64,000 nucleotides of DNA from Tubiluchus corallicola (Eukaryota; Priapulida; Priapulimorpha; Priapulimorphida; Tubiluchidae): positions 31,001 through 95,000 of the forward strand of contig JAQGDQ010000758.1 in the NCBI GenBank assembly GCA_030141605.1, in the 5' to 3' direction. Below are positions 1 through 56,225 of this stretch, in pieces (position 1 is the stretch's first letter; each line of letters begins with the position of its first letter). The notes beneath the pieces were generated by a model. It was not told where the DNA came from and made no database searches. It saw only the letters and a program-made list of their open reading frames with translations. A program made the position numbers and the translations under genes.

Positions 1-42019
<42,019 letters not shown>

Positions 42020-42425
42020 GAGTCGCGTGTCGTTGTCATGACGACCTACGTGGCTTTTGTTTCATCGTGTGGTTTTATGTATGTGTGAATAACATGTGTA
42101 TAATGTTATTATAATAATAATCATTATTTTCTATGTTAGAATGTACAGGCTAAATGAAGGCTGTCTGCTTGCCGTTGAAAATTACATGATTTTAATGAGT
42201 GCGTGTGAAAGCGATTATTATTATCAAATGGTTAAAGTATTACAAGTTATAATTCACTAGTTTTTTGTACGTTGTCTTACCATGTCAATTTAATCATGCA
42301 CGCTTTTACATTTGAGTGTTTTTGCATTTAATTTTGTTGCCAGTTTTACAAGCTTTTAAAGTGATTTTAATCATCCATTTTTCTGTGCGTGAAATAGCCT
42401 TAGCGGAGCACGTTTAGACTAGAGA
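42020..42425 (+). other. MAP3K4 3' untranslated region, probable
   Basis: AT-rich sequence directly after the stop. I see no AATAAA; the nearest AT-rich candidates are variants such as TATAATAATAAT near 42110. Where the transcript ends is unclear, and the next array begins about 410 bp after the stop. Confidence 0.4.
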
Positions 42426-42429
42426 TGTT

Positions 42430-43700
42430 TCCTCGCGAAGAGTTCTCTCTGAGAGTAAACTGTCAAGTGTGAACGGCTTTGCGAGTTCTCTCTGGGAGTA
42501 AACTCTCAAGTGTGAACGGCTTTGCGAGTTCTCTCAAGTGTGAACGACTTAACGAGTTCTCTCTAGGAGTAAACTCTCAAGTGTGAACGGCTTTGCGAGT
42601 TCTCTCTGAGAGTAAACTGTCGTGTGTGAACGGCTTTGCGAGTTCTCTCTAGGAGTAAACTCTCAAGTGCGAACGGCTTTGCGAGTTCTCTCTAGGAGTA
42701 AACTGTCATGTGTGAACGGCTTTGCAAGTTCTCTCTGAGAGTAAACTGTCAAGTGTGAATGGCTTTGCAAGTTCTCTCTAAGAGTAAACTCTCAAGTGCG
42801 AACGGCTTTGCGAGTTCTCTCTAGGAGTAAACTGTCATGTGTGAACGGCTTTGCAAGTTCTCTCTGAGAGTAAACTGTCAAGTGTGAACGGCTTTGCAAG
42901 TTCTCTCTAAGAGTAAACTGTCAAGTGTGAACGGCTTTGCGAGTTCTCTCTGAGAGTAAACTGTCATGTGTGAACGGCTTTGCAAGTTCTCTCTAAGAGT
43001 AAACTGTCAAGTGTGAATGGCTTTGCAAGTTCTCTCTAAGAGTAAACTGTCATGTGTGAACGGCTTTGCAAGTTCTCTCTGAGAGTAAACTGTCGTGTGT
43101 GAACGGCTTTACGAGTTCTCTCTAGGAGTAAACTCTCAAGTGCGAACGGCTTTGCGAGTTCTCTCTAAGAGTAAACTGTCAAGTGTGAACGGCTTTGCGA
43201 GTTCTCTCTAGGAGTAAACTCTCAAGTGTGAACGGCTTTGCAAGTTCTCTCTGAGAGTAAACTGTCAAGTGTGAATGGCTTTGCAAGTTCTCTCTGAGAG
43301 TAAACTGTCAAGTGTGAACGGCTTTGCAAGTTCTCTCTGAGAGTAAACTGTCAAGTGTGAACGGCTTTGCAAGTTCTCTCTGAGAGTAAACTGTCAAGTG
43401 TGAACGGCTTTGCAATTCTCTCTGAGAGTAAACTGTCAAGTGTGAACGACTTTGCGAGTTCTCTGTAGGAGTAAACTCTCAAGTGTGAACGGCTTTGCGA
43501 GTTCTCTCTGGGAGTAAACTCTCAAGTGTGAACGGCTTTGCGAGTTCTCTCAAGTGTGAACGACTTTACGAGTTCTCTCTAGGAGTAAACTCTCAAGTGT
43601 GAACAGCTTTGCAAGTTCTCTCTGAGAGTAAACTGTCAAGTGTGAACGACTTTGCAAGTTCTCTCTGAGAGTAAACTCTCAAGTGTGAATGGGTTTACAA
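42430..43700. repeat. 43-bp minisatellite, about 29 units
   Basis: Unit GCGAGTTCTCTCTGAGAGTA followed by AACTGTCAAGTGTGAACGGC and TTT. A few units are shortened (for example 42527-42560). Confidence 0.95.
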
Positions 43701-44022
43701 ATTCCGTCTGCAAGTTATGGCAAAAAGTTCTGAAAGTTGCAGAAAGTTCTCTCCCGAGATTCTTGCAGACAGGCTTCATTCAGTGTGAGAACTGACAGAG
43801 AGAACCTCTCGAAACAAACTCTAGTTTGAACGCTCCATCACTGTTAGATGCTGACATAGTGAACTCTTTGTTTATTGGACAATTTTTGTATATTTAGTAC
43901 ATGAATTATTATAATCGGTTACAAGTTTTGTAATGTATTCAGTTAATGTATCTCAACGTGTAGATATGTGTACATGTCAGATGAGTAGTTGGGAAGAAAT
44001 TTTAGTTTCTCACTCAATATAA

Positions 44023-44422
44023 TACCCTAACCCTAATCCTAGCCCTAATCCCTAACCCCGACCCTAATCCTAATCTCTAACCCCAACCCTAACCCTAACT
44101 CTAATCCCAATCCTGACCCTAATCGATAACCCCAACCCTAATCCTAACCCTAATCCATAATCAAAACCCTAACTCTAACCCTAATCCGTAATCCCAACCC
44201 TAACCCTGACCCTAATCCATAATACCAACCCTAACCCTGACCCTAATCTGTCACGCCAACCCTAACCCTAGTCCTAATCCATAATGCTAACCCTAGCCCT
44301 AATCCTTAACCACAATCCTAACTCTAACCCTAATCCGTTACACCGATCCTAACCCTATTCCTACCCCTACCCCTAACCCTAATCTTAATCTTAACCCTAA
44401 TCCTAATCTTAACCCTAATCTG
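44023..44422. repeat. Degenerate interstitial telomeric repeat (CCCTAA)n
   Basis: About 400 bp of CCCTAA/CCCTAATC-type units with scattered changes, CA-rich on the + strand. The motif is the TTAGGG telomere repeat in reverse. Single-copy sequence and a gene follow on both sides, so this is internal, not a chromosome end. Confidence 0.9.
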
Positions 44423-44946
44423 CTTCACGAACTAATTTCTTGTGCGAGGGAATAGTAAACCTTAGCCCTAATTTCTTGCATGTGGGGAATCTTTAGTCAG
44501 TATTTATTCTCTCTACAATACTGTCAAGCTATACCCCTTCAACCGTAGCATCATCACAAGTGCCTTGACATATCAGCTTTGGGACGCTTATCACGGGTTT
44601 AGAGTTTAGTTGTAGTTCTGGTACCCCATCTCGGTTACCTCCTTATAACGCCTTATCGTTCCCGCTTTCAGGTAGCCAGAAATTAATCATGAAATCCAGC
44701 AAATACTCAAGTCTGTAAATACCGTGTTGGGTCAACTTTCGCTCCCGCTTTAGTCTGACCCGTGCCTTTCATAAACTTCTACCCCCCCCCCCCCCGTGCA
44801 CACGAGATCCCAAACATTTGCTGACATTCGCTGAATATTTTTAGAGACGTGGAATTGTACTTTGGGAGAATGTATTTTATACAAATGTTTCACCATTGTT
44901 CTTGATCTCAACTCATTGTTCAAGTTCACTTGCTATTTTAAAAGCA

Positions 44947-45461
44947 TTAAAGGAAAGCGCAATATTTTTTTGTATCCTACGCCATTTTGAAGTACGATAA
45001 AAAGTATACGTACATTTAATGCCTATAATAACCTCGAAGCATTTGTGATAATTAATTAAAACTTAGTTAACAGCAAATGAGCCCAGTTAATGATGACATC
45101 ACAAACAAACATAATTTTCAACAGAGAAAATATTCCAGGAGCATGAAAGCGAAAATTGAAGTACAATGCTACTCTAAGGTATTCGGTATGGTGTACCATA
45201 AACATATCACATTTACCTGCTGTGCTCACGCATGAGCTCTCGAATGTGCATAGTTCTTCAGAAACTAACACATCTGAACTCAGAGGTACAGCGCCTGTTT
45301 TTCGTGCAACGGGTTTTCGAAATGCAGGCGCTAGGTGCCCGCGTTTGTGTGGTAATAATCCTGTTACGCAAGTCATTCTTGAACTAGATTTTTTGAAGTA
45401 GATATTTAATGGAGTAGATTGTTTTGAGGTATAACTTAAGATTGGATCGCGTTTCCTTTAA
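44947..45461 (+). mobile_element. piggyBac-like MITE, family G, copy 2
   Basis: 515 bp from TTAAAGGAAAGCGC to GCGTTTCCTTTAA, collinear with 12875-13400. Confidence 0.82.
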
Positions 45462-45885
45462 TCAGATACGTATTTTTGAATAAAAGTGTAGATTGCGGTA
45501 CAACTGCAGTTAACAGTGTGTCGTGGTCGACCGTTTCTCCAATTATATCTTTCCACCTGCTGTTGGTTTTGCTTCCGATGAAAAACTTACTAATGGTCGT
45601 GGTTTTCACAAATAGATGCCTTTGAGAACTGTCTAAGCGCAGAAAGGCTTGTTAATGAGTGTTTAAATTAGGTTAATTTATGTCTTCTGAAAGAAGAAAG
45701 GTGTATTGCAGAGAATCATTTGTTTGTGCTGGAAATTGTTCGTTAAAGTGTGAAATTCTCAATGCTAGAAATAAGATATCGAAAAAATCTGTTTTGATTA
45801 ATCATGCTAATTAATTACTTTAGTTAATTATGATAAGCTCCGTGTTCCTAAATCATGCTGTCTGAACTTGAGTAGTGCAGTGATA

Positions 45886-46374
45886 AGCATTTTCACAGTT
45901 CCAGCGATTGATGGTGATCGTGAAAAGGTCAAAGGTCAAGTGTATCAGGCAACGCATTTGTGTACACTTGACAACGCCTCGCAGTCCATGCTACTGTAAT
46001 AGTAACAATTTTAACAGTTAACTAGAATCTTACCTAGTTCATTTTTTCTTGTTCCCAAGCAAGATCCTGCTAGTAAATCACTCAACACGTAGACTAATGC
46101 ATAATTAAGTACAGTTCAGACTAATCGCATAATTAAGTAAAGTCCATGTAAAACAACTAAAGTTACTAAACTTGCACTTCAGACGGCTTTGCTTTACACA
46201 TGTGACATAACGGTTGTAGCTAAGATGCGTTGTTGTGGTACACTTTGCCTTTGACCTACGGCAACTGCGCATGCGCACAACGAAGCCTTTGACCTACGGC
46301 AACTGCGCATGCGCACAACGAAGCCTTTGACCTATGGCAACTGCACATGCGCACAACGAAACTGTGAAAAGGCT
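45886..46374 (-). mobile_element. TA-flanked MITE, family F, long copy
   Basis: 489 bp. The right part (46245-46360) carries three tandem copies of a segment of about 39 bp with CTTTGACCTACGGCAACTGC, which explains its extra length. Confidence 0.78.
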
Positions 46375-46683
46375 GATTGGCACGGTTTTCTAAGCCCTAT
46401 CCTTCTTACATAAATTACTGTGGCGTAAAGAGAGAGTAGTATGTGAAGTATGTGAGGTATTGTGAAGTATTATAAAGTGAGTTGAATCTTCGTTTATGAA
46501 AATTAGAGTAATAATTGCAACTACCTCTTTTTCTACTGCATTTTGCTTCGCAGTGCGTTAGTAAGTGAATGCAAATGTTGTTGTTGTTGTTGTCATCGTC
46601 GTCGTCGTCGTCGTCGTCTGAGTTTTGTCTTGGTACGTTGGTGAACTATTATTAGGAGTGCATCTCAGAGAGCTGTTTTTTGT

Positions 46684-47057
46684 TAGGGGTGGGCATCGAA
46701 CGTTCGAATTCAGTTCGAACGCGTTTTCTAATTCGATTCGATCCTAAACTTATAGATTCGAATACTTCAACCACATGCGTTCTCTTGTCATCAAAGCGTT
46801 TTAAGCGTCACGCAATTAGCGCCATCTAGTAGCGATTTTTGCGCGCAATTTTTAAGCTAATTATTAGTAGTTTTACTGCAGGACAAAATCGAGTAATAGG
46901 GCCTGCGCATGATCTTTGTAAAACCGCGTTCTACTGAAGGTTCGACTCGATTCGATTCGAATTCGAAATACTGAAATTCGGCTTGATTCGATTTCGAAAG
47001 TCATAAATTCGATTCGATTCGATTCGCATTCGATTTCTGACAGAGAATGTTCACCTG
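46684..47057 (-). mobile_element. hAT-like MITE, family J, copy 2 (diverged)
   Basis: Starts TAGGGGTGGGCATCGAAC, ends GAATGTTCACCTG. Interior of TTCGATTCGAAT-type repeats, inverted relative to 28575-28981. Flanking 8-mers TTTTTTGT and TATTTTGC match at 6 of 8. Confidence 0.7.
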
Positions 47058-47069
47058 TATTTTGCACTT

Positions 47070-48085
47070 TTATTGTGGCGTCATTAGTTTCTAAGGGCCC
47101 TGCACTCTGGATTATCTATCGTGGTGTCATTGGTTTCTAAGTGCCCTGCACTCTGGATTATCTATCGTGGTGTCATTAGTTTCTAAGGGCCCTGCACTCT
47201 GGATTATCTATCGTGGTGTCATTAGTTTCTAAGTGCCCTGCACTCCGGATTATCTATCGTGGCGTCATTAGTTTCTAAGTGCCCTGCACTCTGGATTATC
47301 TATCGTGGTGTCATTAGTTTCTAAGGGCCCTGCACTCCGGATTATCTATCGTGGCGTCATTAGTTTCTAAGGGCCCTGCACTCCGGATTATCTATCGTGG
47401 TGTCATTAGTTTTTAAGTGCCCTGCACTCTGGATTATCTATCGTGGTGTCATTGGTTTCTAAGTGCCCTGCACTCTGGATTATCTATCGTGGCGTCATTG
47501 GTTTCTAAGTGCCCTGCACTCTGGATTATCTATCGTGGCGTCATTGGTTTCTAAGTGCCCTGCACTCTGGATTATCTATCGTGGTGTCATTGGTTTCTAA
47601 GTGCCCTGCACTCTGGATTATCTATCGTGGTGTCATTACTTTCTAAGTGCCCTGCACTCTGGATTATCTATCGTGGTGTCATTACTTTCTAAGTGCCCTG
47701 CACTCTGGATTATCTATCGTGGCGTCATTAGTTTCTAAGTGCCCTGCACTCTGGATTATCTATCGTGGCGTCATTAGTTTCTAAGTGCCCTGCACTCTGG
47801 ATTATCTATCGTGGCGTCATTAGTTTCTAAGTGCCCTGCACTCTGGATTATCTATCGTGGTGTCATTGGTTTCTAAGTGCCCTGCACTCTGGATTATCTA
47901 TCGTGGTGTCATTGGTTTCTAAGTGCCCTGCACTCTGGATTATCTATCGTGGTGTCATTAGTTTCTAAGTGCCCTGCACTCTGGATTATCTATCGTGGTG
48001 TCATTAGTTTCTAAGTGCCCTGCACTCTGGATTATCTGTCGTGGCATCATTAGTTTCTAAGTGCCCTGCACTCTGGATTATCTAT
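47070..48085. repeat. 47-bp minisatellite, about 21 units
   Basis: Unit TTTCTAAGTGCCCTGCACTC followed by TGGATTATCTATCGTGGTGT and CATTAGT. Begins immediately after the family J MITE. Confidence 0.96.
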
Positions 48086-48104
48086 GCCTCAGATTAACCA
48101 ATCA

Positions 48105-48410
48105 CTATCGTTTTCCGAGTGGTTACGGCACGTATTTGCCGATTCGGAGGACGTGGGTTCGCGTCCTGCTATTGTCAGAGCTTTCCTAGCCATTCAGCGC
48201 TCAAACAACTCTATTCGTAGACCTGGTCAGTCTTAATTGAGTATCCGGTCATCTGAGCCACAGACTAGCCACCCGTGCTCTTCCTGCTCCTTGAAAGATT
48301 TGTAAACAGATGCCATAACCTCGGGGGTGGGGGCAGTCTTTTCTCTCTCTTTTTCTTCCTCATGGGGTTGGGGACCACTCTTTTTCTTTCTTCTTCTTCA
48401 ACCTGTGGTT
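48105..48410 (+). mobile_element. tRNA Ser/Leu-like SINE head, tentative
   Basis: CCGAGTGGTTACGGCAC resembles the A-box/D-arm of class II tRNAs. GGACGTGGGTTCGCGTCC gives a B box within a 5-bp stem. No matching acceptor stem is present, so this is a tRNA-derived repeat rather than a tRNA gene. The pyrimidine-rich part near 48340-48400 may be its tail. Confidence 0.45.
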
Positions 48411-48644
48411 GGCACGGAAATAATGAAGAGCACCTGTACAGGTGAAGTGCATTTTACTAATTACGATGAGATTCTATTGTGTTTATTAATGACTTAATAC
48501 TAGTATAAATTAATTTGATATAGTTATAAGTTTGGAATTTCCAATTATTGATATTATAAACTACCTGTAAACCAGCTGGACAGAAAAAGAATGGAAATGC
48601 CAAAGCGGCTTAACTAACCCTCGCATTTGAACCAGGATTTTTCC

Positions 48645-49015
48645 CAAGCTGCCGTGGCGAAATGTTATGATCCGGAGAGACTCCCGACGATTCCGAGTTC
48701 AGTTCCCGGCTCTGCCGATCTTTTGACATTTTCCGTTTTTATTAGCATTTTGGTAAGACTGGATAAAGTTGTTCAATCAACTTTTAAGACTTTGCAAAGA
48801 CGAGATTTAGGCATGTTTTAGATTGTGCCTAAGGCACTGGGTTCAAATCCCGATAAGTACATTTCTTCACTTACTTATTTTATTTGTATTTCAGTAAAAC
48901 TAGATAAAGATGGGATTTTGGATATTACATTAATTTACAATGTTGTTATTTCATGTGACAATATGTAGATTCCCAGTACCTAAGCGCCTAAGGCACTGAG
49001 TTCAAATACCGATAA
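48645..49015 (+). repeat. tRNA-like fragments in series
   Basis: GCCGTGGCGAAATGTTATG with GAGTTCAGTTCCCGGC (48650-48720) is tRNA-like. Two further B-box-like pieces, CCTAAGGCACTGGGTTCAAA at 48830 and its copy near 48987, follow. Likely old SINE pieces. Confidence 0.35.
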
Positions 49016-49518
49016 GTACTTTTCTTCCAAGAATCATGTTTCATAACTAAATCTTTGTTGAGTTTATGATATTTTTAACCTTGTTGTTGTAAGTAAATAT
49101 AGTTTGATGCTTCACAGGTTTTATACCAGGAAAGGTTTGTCTGCTATCTTATTGTCAATTGACAATTTACCGACTAGAAATCTTTTGCTTTTATTTCACG
49201 CTGAAAATGATTTTAAAGCTGCAATGACTTCTATTAATAGAACTTTAATGTCAGTAGGTGGCAACAGCAGTCCTGTAAACAATTTCATGTAGTGTGGTGA
49301 CATCTGTCGACAAGCTGGGGAAATACGGTGTTATTGCATGAAATTTTCTCCACAGAAATGAATTTAAACTGTTATCATTAGAAAGTCTACGTTGTTATGA
49401 GCTGAAATGAAGAGTTTAAAATAAAATGTTTCATTTTAAACGAAGACGCTTATTTTATGAGTTATTATTTAAAGCCAGTGTGTTCCTGGCTGTTATATGT
49501 TGTTTTATTTTTGTGATT

Positions 49519-49757
49519 TTTGTGAAAAGGTCAAAGGTTAAGTGTGCCAGACAACGTGTACACTTAACAATGCCTCGCAACCCATGCTGTTGTAATAGTA
49601 ACAGTTTTAACAGCTAGCTAGAACCTTACCTAGTTCATTTTTTCCTGTTCCCAAGCAAGATCCTGCTAGTAAATCACTCTACGCCCAGACTAATGCATAA
49701 TTAAGTAAAGTCAACGTAAAACAACTGAAGTTACTGAGCTGATGCGGCAGACGGCTA
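49519..49757 (-). mobile_element. Partial family F MITE
   Basis: GTGAAAAGGTCAAAGGTTAA through ACCTTACCTAGTTCATTTTT and AAAACAACTGAAGTTACTGA match the other copies; the right end is missing. Confidence 0.7.
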
Positions 49758-49838
49758 TACTATGTTAGGCAGTGCTATGTTGTGTTGTGTTTTGTTTTGC
49801 TGTGCTATGTTACACAACAACTGAACAGATGATGAATA

Positions 49839-50216
49839 AGCCTATTCACAGGTCCAGCGATTGATGATGATCGTGAAAAGATCGAAGGTTAATTGTACCA
49901 GCCAACACATTTGTGTACACCTGACAATGCCTCACAGCTCATGCTATTGTAATAGTAACAGTTTTAACAGCCAGCTAGAACCTTACCTAGTTCGTTTTTC
50001 TTGTTCCTGAGCAAGATCCTGCTAGTAAATCACTCTACGCGCAGACTAACTCATAGTTAAATAAAGTTCACCTAAAACAACTGAAGTTGCTGAACTGATG
50101 TTGCAGATGACTTTGCTTTACCCGCTTGACGGTTTCGGCTAAGATGCATTGCTGTGGTACACTTAACCTTTGACCTACAGCAACTGCGCGTATGCACAAC
50201 GAAAGTGCGAAAAGAC
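49839..50216 (-). mobile_element. TA-flanked MITE, family F, copy
   Basis: About 378 bp. Ends AGCCTATTCACAG and GTGCGAAAAGACT, more diverged than the others, with the same internal order. Confidence 0.72.
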
Positions 50217-50544
50217 TTTTTTTATTAATTCTGTATTTGTCTTTAAAAAAAATTTTTTAATTATTAAAATTAGACTTATTATATTAAAAATGTTAATTAA
50301 TTATAATCGTAATTTTATGAATGTCGATTAACTATGGCAAATATGAAATTTTTGAACCGAAACTTTCCTAAAGTCTGACAGGAAAGACATGCGCAGTACC
50401 GTCTTGAAAATATTTGACCAATAGATGCCTGTTTAATCTACACAATGTCAACCGTAACTTCGAAGTTTTAATATTTACGAAATTTGGCTGCTGTCATTAT
50501 TGAAGAATAATTGTTACTCTCTCTTCCTGTTTAGACAAGACGAT

Positions 50545-50770
50545 TTAGTTTTGTAGTAACGCGTTCGCTTTCCGTCTGGGAGGTCGTGAGTTCGATACCA
50601 AACACTTTAAAAAGCTGCTGTTTTCCTCCCTGATGCGTGGTATTTAGGGTAAAAGTGGGGTAATAGTAGTTTCTGTTATATACTTGTAGGTTGTTATTTA
50701 CTGTTGACAAAAAAAACTCTTTGAGCTAATGTTAATTGTTCATACAAAAAGCCGACTTTAAATCTATCTA
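50545..50770 (+). mobile_element. tRNA-derived SINE, family A, + strand copy
   Basis: Head TTTAGTTTTGTAGTAACGCG and TCGTGAGTTCGATACC, then body TTAGGGTAAAAGTGGGGTAA, TAGGTTGTTATTTACTG and the end GCCGACTTTAAA. Collinear with the reverse of 5818-6175. Confidence 0.75.
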
Positions 50771-50818
50771 TTATATTAATATTCTTGGTATGCTATATAT
50801 ATATATATATATATAAGA

Positions 50819-51036
50819 TTCGAGGCTACAGCTTCGACGAGGGCACCATTTGCGGCGATCTATACATCAAACGAAAGGTCTCGGTCTAGTGTCGTCTCAT
50901 TGGGGGTTTATTTTTCGAATCGGGCCCACCGGGAGGAACGGGGGGCGAAAAACCTCCAAAAATGGCCATTTTTCGGCCGTTTTTTGCAAAAGTTATATTT
51001 CTTATCGGCTATTTGCTGTACAAGTACTAAGTTAAT
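50819..51036. other. Unidentified GC-richer block
   Basis: Differs from its AT-rich surroundings. Contains a near-palindrome around AAAAATGGCCATTTTT and homopolymeric G and A runs, and sits between an (AT)n run (about 50796-50815) and the second 5S-derived SINE. Not recognised. Confidence 0.4.
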
Positions 51037-51585
51037 AACTACGGCCATATCACGTTGAAAACACCGGTTCTCGTCTGATCACCGAAGTTAAGCAACGTAG
51101 AGCCTGGTTCGTGCTTGGATGGGTGACCGCCTAGGAATACCAGGTGCTGTAGGCTTGCGGGATGCCCACACTGTATCTCGACACTAGGCGGAGGAGCTGC
51201 ACAAGCACAAAACGGCTAGAGGGCGGAGGAGGTCAAGTGACCCAATGGCCATGTGTAGAGGAGAAAACCTTCGAAATCAGGAGTGGAGCCCCGAAGGTGG
51301 ACCAGTGCAGCATGCTCACTGACTCCGGCAGCTCCTGCAGCCAACCTGGTGCCAAACGTATAGCTCCGCTTTCCTTTGGACTACACCAGGGAGGAAGAGA
51401 GGGGGTTCCTGTTGTCTGGGCAACTCAGGATCTCCATACACCTTGCCCAGGCGTGCGACCTGGAGACGTTCAAGGATCGCACTGCTCAGCCACAGTCGAC
51501 GCTGCAGCTCCATCAATGTGATCAATAACTGACTCTCTTGGCGCACACTCCATTGTCTTCCGAGACAGAAGGATGCCAACAATCT
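51037..51585 (+). mobile_element. 5S rRNA-derived SINE, copy 2
   Basis: The 5S-like head is 51037-51156 (ACTACGGCCATATCACG, TCTCGTCTGATCACCGAAG, TTGGATGGGTGACCGCCTAG, GGTGCTGTAGGCTT), closer to 5S rRNA than copy 1. The body is collinear with copy 1 to GACAGAAGGATGCCAACAAT, with small indels. It lies about 320 bp before the GT49 start codon. A fragment like the end of a family G MITE follows at once (about 51590-51642). Confidence 0.9.
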
Positions 51586-51904
51586 ACAACAAGATTGTTT
51601 TGACGTACAGTTTAAGATTGGGACCGGTTTTGCTTTAATAGAGAAGGATTTTGAGTAATTAGCTGATGTGAAGGCAGGTAGCGGTTGCCAGCTTGTTTAT
51701 GAACTAAATGCAGCTTGTCTAACAACAAATTTCCCTCCGGGTCTGACCTTGTTCTGTTACTTGTAAAATAAACTTCGTTAGCCAATGAGTATTAGTATTG
51801 CTTAGAAGTTTTGAATCGTAGTTTTAAGTTGAAAGCGAAAAATGTTAACGTGAGTTGAAAAATCAATAAATTCACCGACGGACATTTTGTCTGCTACGTC
51901 ACAA

Positions 51905-53782
<1,878 letters not shown>

Positions 53783-53784
53783 TG

Positions 53785-55330
53785 AAGTGTAGTGTAATGT
53801 AGTGCAGTGTAATATAATGTGAATTTATAATGTAGTGAAATGTAATGCAATGTGAATTTGTAATGTAGTGCAATTAATATAATGTGAATTTGTAATGTGG
53901 TGCAATTAATATAATGTGAATTTGTAATGTAGTGCAATTAATATAATGTGAATTTGTAATGTGGTGCAATTAATATAATGTGAATTTGTAATGTGGTGCA
54001 ATTAATATAATGTGAATTTGTAATGTAGTGCAATGTAATATAATGTGAATTTGTAATGTGGTGCAATTAATATAATGTGAATTTGTAATGTGGTGAAATG
54101 TAATGTAATGTGAATTTGTAATGTGGTGCAATTAATATAATGTGAATTTGTAATGTAGTGCAATTAATATAATGTGAATTTGTAATGTGGTGCAATTAAT
54201 ATAATGTGATTTTGTAATGTGGTGCAATTAATATAATGTGATTTTGTAATGTGGTGCAATCAATATAATGTGATTTTGTAATGTGGTGCAATTAATATAA
54301 TGTGAATTTGTAATGTGGTGCAATTAATATAATGTGAATTTGTAATGTGGTGCAGTTAATATAATGTGATTTTGTAATGTGGTGCAATTAATATAATGTG
54401 AATTTGTAATGTGGTGCAATTAATATAATGTGATTTTGTAATGTGGTGCAATTAATATAATGTGATTTTGTAATGTGGTGCAATCAATATAATGTGATTT
54501 TGTAATGTGGTGCAATTAATATAATGTGAATTTGTAATGTGGTGCAATTAATATAATGTGAATTTGTAATGTGGTGCAATTAATATAATGTGATTTTGTA
54601 ATGTGGTGCAATTAATATAATGTGAATTTGTAATGTGGTGCAATTAATATAATGTGATTTTGTAATGTGGTGCAATTAATATAATGTGAATTTATAATGT
54701 GGTGCAATTAATATAATGTGATTTTGTAATGTAGTGCAATTAATATAATGTGAATTTGTAATGTGGTGCAATTAATATAATGTGAATTTGTAATGTGGTG
54801 CAATTAATATAATGTGAATTTGTAATGTGGTGCAATTAATATAATGTGAATTTGTAATGTAGTGCAATTAATATAATGTGAATTTGTAATGTGGTGCAAT
54901 TAATATAATGTGAATTTGTAATGTAGTGCAATTAATATAATGTGAATTTGTAATGTGGTGCAATCAATATAACGTGATTTTGTAATGTGGTGCAATCAAT
55001 ATAATGTGATTTTGTAATGTGATGCAATTAATATAATGTGAATTAGTAATGTGGTGCAATTAATATAATGTGAATTTGTAATGTGGTGCAATTAATATAA
55101 TGTGATTTTGTAATGTGGTGCAATTAATATAATGTGATTTTGTAATGTGGTGCAATTAATATAATGTGATTTTGTGATGTGGTGCAATTAATATAATGTG
55201 AATTTGTAATGTGGTGCAAGTAATATAATGTGAATTTATAATGTGGTGCAATTAATATAATGTGAATTTGTAATGTGGTGCAATTAATATAATGTGAATT
55301 TGTATGTAGTGAATGTAATGTAGTGTAACA
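53785..55330. repeat. 32-bp AT-rich satellite, about 48 units
   Basis: Unit AATTTGTAATGTGGTGCAAT followed by TAATATAATGTG. Starts three bases after the GT49 stop codon in less regular form (AATGTAGTG). Confidence 0.97.
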
Positions 55331-55384
55331 TAATGTAAAATTAATTTATATAGGCCTATCGCACTACATCATTTAAAATGAGTA

Positions 55385-55625
55385 CAGCACCCGTTTTTCA
55401 TGCAAAGCGTTTCAGAAATGCAGGCGCTGGTGCCCATCTAATTAGCGAATGGTGAAATGCATGTAACAGCGAAGAACTAGTGATGCGAACGTGAAATTGT
55501 GTTTGTGTGGTAATAATTCTTTCACGTAAGTCATTTTCTAAAAAAAAGTATGTTTCGTTTCAATATTTTAGAGAGTAGATTGTTTGACCTATAGTTTAAG
55601 ATTGGGTCTGGTTTTGCTTTAATAA
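55385..55625 (+). mobile_element. Partial family G (piggyBac-like) MITE
   Basis: GTTTCAGAAATGCAGGCGCT, TGTGTGGTAATAAT and GTTTAAGATTGGGTCTGGTT then TTGCTTTAA correspond to the right half of 44947-45461. Confidence 0.65.
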
Positions 55626-56225
55626 CCTTCTCAGGTTACGAAACCTTTGCGAATTCGATCGTAAGCCTAAGAATGTAGTCTTACGTAATAATCTTAGAAA
55701 TAAACCAGTTCGTAAGAAGCTTTGTGAGTGAGCCCGTCCCCTGATACGCAGATATACACACACAGAACGTGCTGCGCATGCGCGAGTTAAAACAATGCTC
55801 AGAACGAATGCACCTTTTACAACTTTATTATACATCTTTAGCTTATAAAACAATGGTTATGTTATTTTATCGGTTATTGAATGGATATTTACAACCAATG
55901 AGGGGCATTTTTACAACTCCATATTTAAGTGACAAAGACAATACAAAATATGTCAATTTTAACAAAACAAAATGGCGTATAACGAAGCAATATGAAATAT
56001 TAAAAAGCTGAGTAACAAGAGCTAATTATTCTTTAATGAAAAAAAATGGAAAAATTCTTCCCGTGATACCTGCAAAGCGTCCGACATGCGAGAAACACAA
56101 TGTGCATAATATGTTCATTTGGTCAACAATGACCAATATGGTCAACATGTGATGAAATGAAAGATTTTGGAAGCTGGAAATAGAAGCCATTCTTTTGTGA
56201 AGAAAACCCGTCATAAACGTAAATC

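Noticed and set aside
44023-44422. Chromosome end
   Set aside because: Degenerate units with unique sequence and genes continuing on both sides.
48105-48180. Functional tRNA-Ser/Leu gene
   Set aside because: A and B boxes are present but no pairing acceptor stem; better as a SINE head.
55596-55853. 85-codon - strand ORF
   Set aside because: Partly within a family G MITE fragment; Arg/Leu-rich and without splice or homology support.
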